60,000 nt of DNA from Membranipora membranacea (taxonomy: Eukaryota > Bryozoa > Gymnolaemata > Cheilostomatida > Membraniporidae), in contig OU612070.1 in assembly GCA_914767715.1 (NCBI GenBank), forward strand, positions 25,224,025 to 25,284,024. The letters are read 5' to 3'. The first letter of the stretch is position 1. Each line of letters opens with the position of its first letter. Shown one piece after another: positions 59,101 through 60,000 of the stretch. The position numbers were made by a program, and so were the translations under genes. The notes beneath the pieces are model-generated. The model was not told the origin of the DNA. It was given only the letters and a program-made list of their open reading frames with translations, and did no database searches.

Positions 59101-59638
59101 ACACTGCTCCATTCTCTTCCTGAATTCATCTCTCTTTCCAGATAATTCTGCCTGTACTCTCTCAACCTGTGAACCATGACTGCATATTATACACGTGCAA
59201 TTTTTTATAGTCTAAGAAGCGGAGTTGCTGTTGTATACTTTGACTACTTGATGTACCACATGGTCTTATATGCACATGCTTTATCAGCAAGTAAAGTGGA
59301 TGAATCAAAAAGTAAATAAAAAGTTGTTGAATGAGCACATGTGTTTGCTCGACTGTTCAAACGCCTCAAGATGCTACACAATGCTGTTTGAGTTCTCAAA
59401 CTATTCATACGCGTCCATTAAATACAGATTATAGGTCACATAGATCACATAGGTTCGCTTTAGGTCACAGGTCAAGGCCTAGTCGACAACTGATAGAGTG
59501 TCGGTGGGATTACTAACCTCGACTTCTTTTTTGAGCAGTAGAGTTTTCTGTAGTGTGTTGATTCCAGTCTCCAGTAATCGACCCGCTGACTCATGTACAA
59601 CAGGAAATGACTTCACGTTCTCATCTGTCTCTTCTTCC
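56163..59638 (-). CDS. CCDC42/CFAP73: CCDC42/CFAP73-family ciliary coiled-coil protein, 7 exons visible, 5' end missing
   Basis: Exons in transcript order: 59638-59518, 59166-59062, 58575-58418, 58244-58162, 57754-57645, 57379-57209, 56405-56163. Phases close and give about 329 aa, close to full family length (roughly 310 aa). The first exon begins at an acceptor with one carried-over base and no ATG, so the start is upstream, probably beyond the window. The protein is almost entirely coiled coil. Family landmarks: VTKFEKFIADNEAKRRRAIQ (DUF4200 region; human CCDC42 has a similar FIQENDQKR), YKMYEKFLLQSIEKLPE, LMMRYDTLHATNESL, and a C-terminal GQIYMAIGNIAMKC...LEAIKEYM block. Chlamydomonas CFAP73/MIA2 belongs to the axonemal MIA complex that tunes inner-arm dynein; CCDC42 acts in sperm centriole/manchette. 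Which paralogue this is remains open. Confidence 0.87.
56609..56775 (+). repeat. Dispersed repeat copy A in the last CFAP73-like intron
   Basis: GCACACAATG..., GGAAAAGGGTCTCCACGAACT, AAGGTGTCCAACACCTT (a 7-bp hairpin) and GACTCCCAGACAGA are all shared with copy B at 57019 in the same order and orientation. Copy A has extra bases near its left end. Confidence 0.75.
57019..57170 (+). repeat. Dispersed repeat copy B plus GC-rich tail
   Basis: This is the second copy of the element at 56609, about 400 bases away in the same intron. It runs on into CCGGGGGCTCAGGCTAG, the fifth copy in the window of the GC-rich motif, suggesting that motif belongs to a larger mobile element. Confidence 0.7.
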
Positions 59639-60000
59639 CTGTAAAAATTAAGTCACTGATAGTTTGACCAGCTCTATTTTGCTACTTTGTATATCTTTCA
59701 TATGGGGTCAGGGTCAGGGTCAGGGGTCAGGGGTCAGGGTGGGTCAGGGTAACTAGCCGTTTGAAGTGAAAAGAAATTTGAGTCATATTTAGATGGTGGA
59801 AATACTCATTGTAAAATTTGTAATAATGTTGCGGTTAAAGAAGCCATCGATGTTACAGAAACAATGTCCGTGTTGTGCCAATGATCTGATTTTCCCATCT
59901 TGCATAAGTAACAGTGTCAATCGATTATTTGGGATAATAATGTACGAGTAAATGCTTGCTCCCTGACTTGAGTCTGATTGTAGGATAAGAGAGCGCAGCT
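59639..60000. other. Intronic/upstream sequence of the CFAP73-like gene
   Basis: No further exon can be assigned. It contains a short GGGTCA tandem run (about 59703-59749). Confidence 0.45.
59703..59749 (+). repeat. GGGTCA simple repeat
   Basis: About eight irregular GGGTCA/GGGGTCA units. It resembles a degenerate telomere-like microsatellite but is short and internal. Confidence 0.8.

Noticed and set aside
59703-59749. Interstitial telomere
   Set aside because: Units are GGGTCA, irregular and few; not a canonical telomere array, and it sits inside or next to a gene.

Overview
This is nuclear DNA from an invertebrate metazoan. Every confident gene is split by GT-AG introns of about 70-3600 bp, the sequence is AT-rich, and the genes include animal-specific ones (Salvador of the Hippo pathway, a FOXN2/3 forkhead factor) plus a motile-cilium protein. 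A YeeE/YedE sulfur transporter is also present. A non-bilaterian such as a sponge or cnidarian would fit, but I cannot place the species from this window.

Layout. (1) 1-20 kb has no protein gene that I can support. Between about 1.86 and 10.73 kb lies a decayed tandem array built from two conserved modules. Module P carries an E-box/TATA-like start, and module H folds into a compensating hairpin. The rest holds small hairpins, a palindromic MITE and short duplications. (2) 20.3-29.5 kb (+) is a 12-exon FOXN2/3 gene, about 632 aa, with two intronic minisatellites, several strong intronic hairpins and a repetitive C-terminus. (3) 31.7-38.6 kb (-) is a 10-exon YeeE/YedE-family transporter, 534 aa, with both signature cysteine motifs. 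(4) 39.3-40.3 kb (-) is a large ORF for a tyrosine-motif and proline-rich scaffold-like protein. It ends at a donor-like site that would splice in frame onto the transporter's first exon, so the two may be one gene of about 860 aa. (5) 40.3-48.4 kb is gene-poor: a tRNA-derived SINE with a 19-bp target duplication, a MITE, a truncated LINE reverse-transcriptase fragment and a second SINE. (6) 48.4-55.3 kb (+) is a complete 11-exon Salvador (SAV1) gene, 601 aa, with two WW domains and a SARAH domain. Its stop codon lies at the start of a 29-bp minisatellite. (7) 56.2-59.6 kb (-) is seven exons of a CCDC42/CFAP73-type ciliary coiled-coil gene whose 5' end is probably outside the window.

SAV1 works in Hippo signalling, FOXN2/3 in transcription, the YeeE protein probably in sulfur-compound transport, and CFAP73-like in the axoneme. 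No shared pathway is evident; this looks like ordinary neighbourhood rather than a functional cluster. All exon models were built by eye from splice consensus, reading phase and similarity to known families. Phases close exactly across every exon of the four recognised genes.
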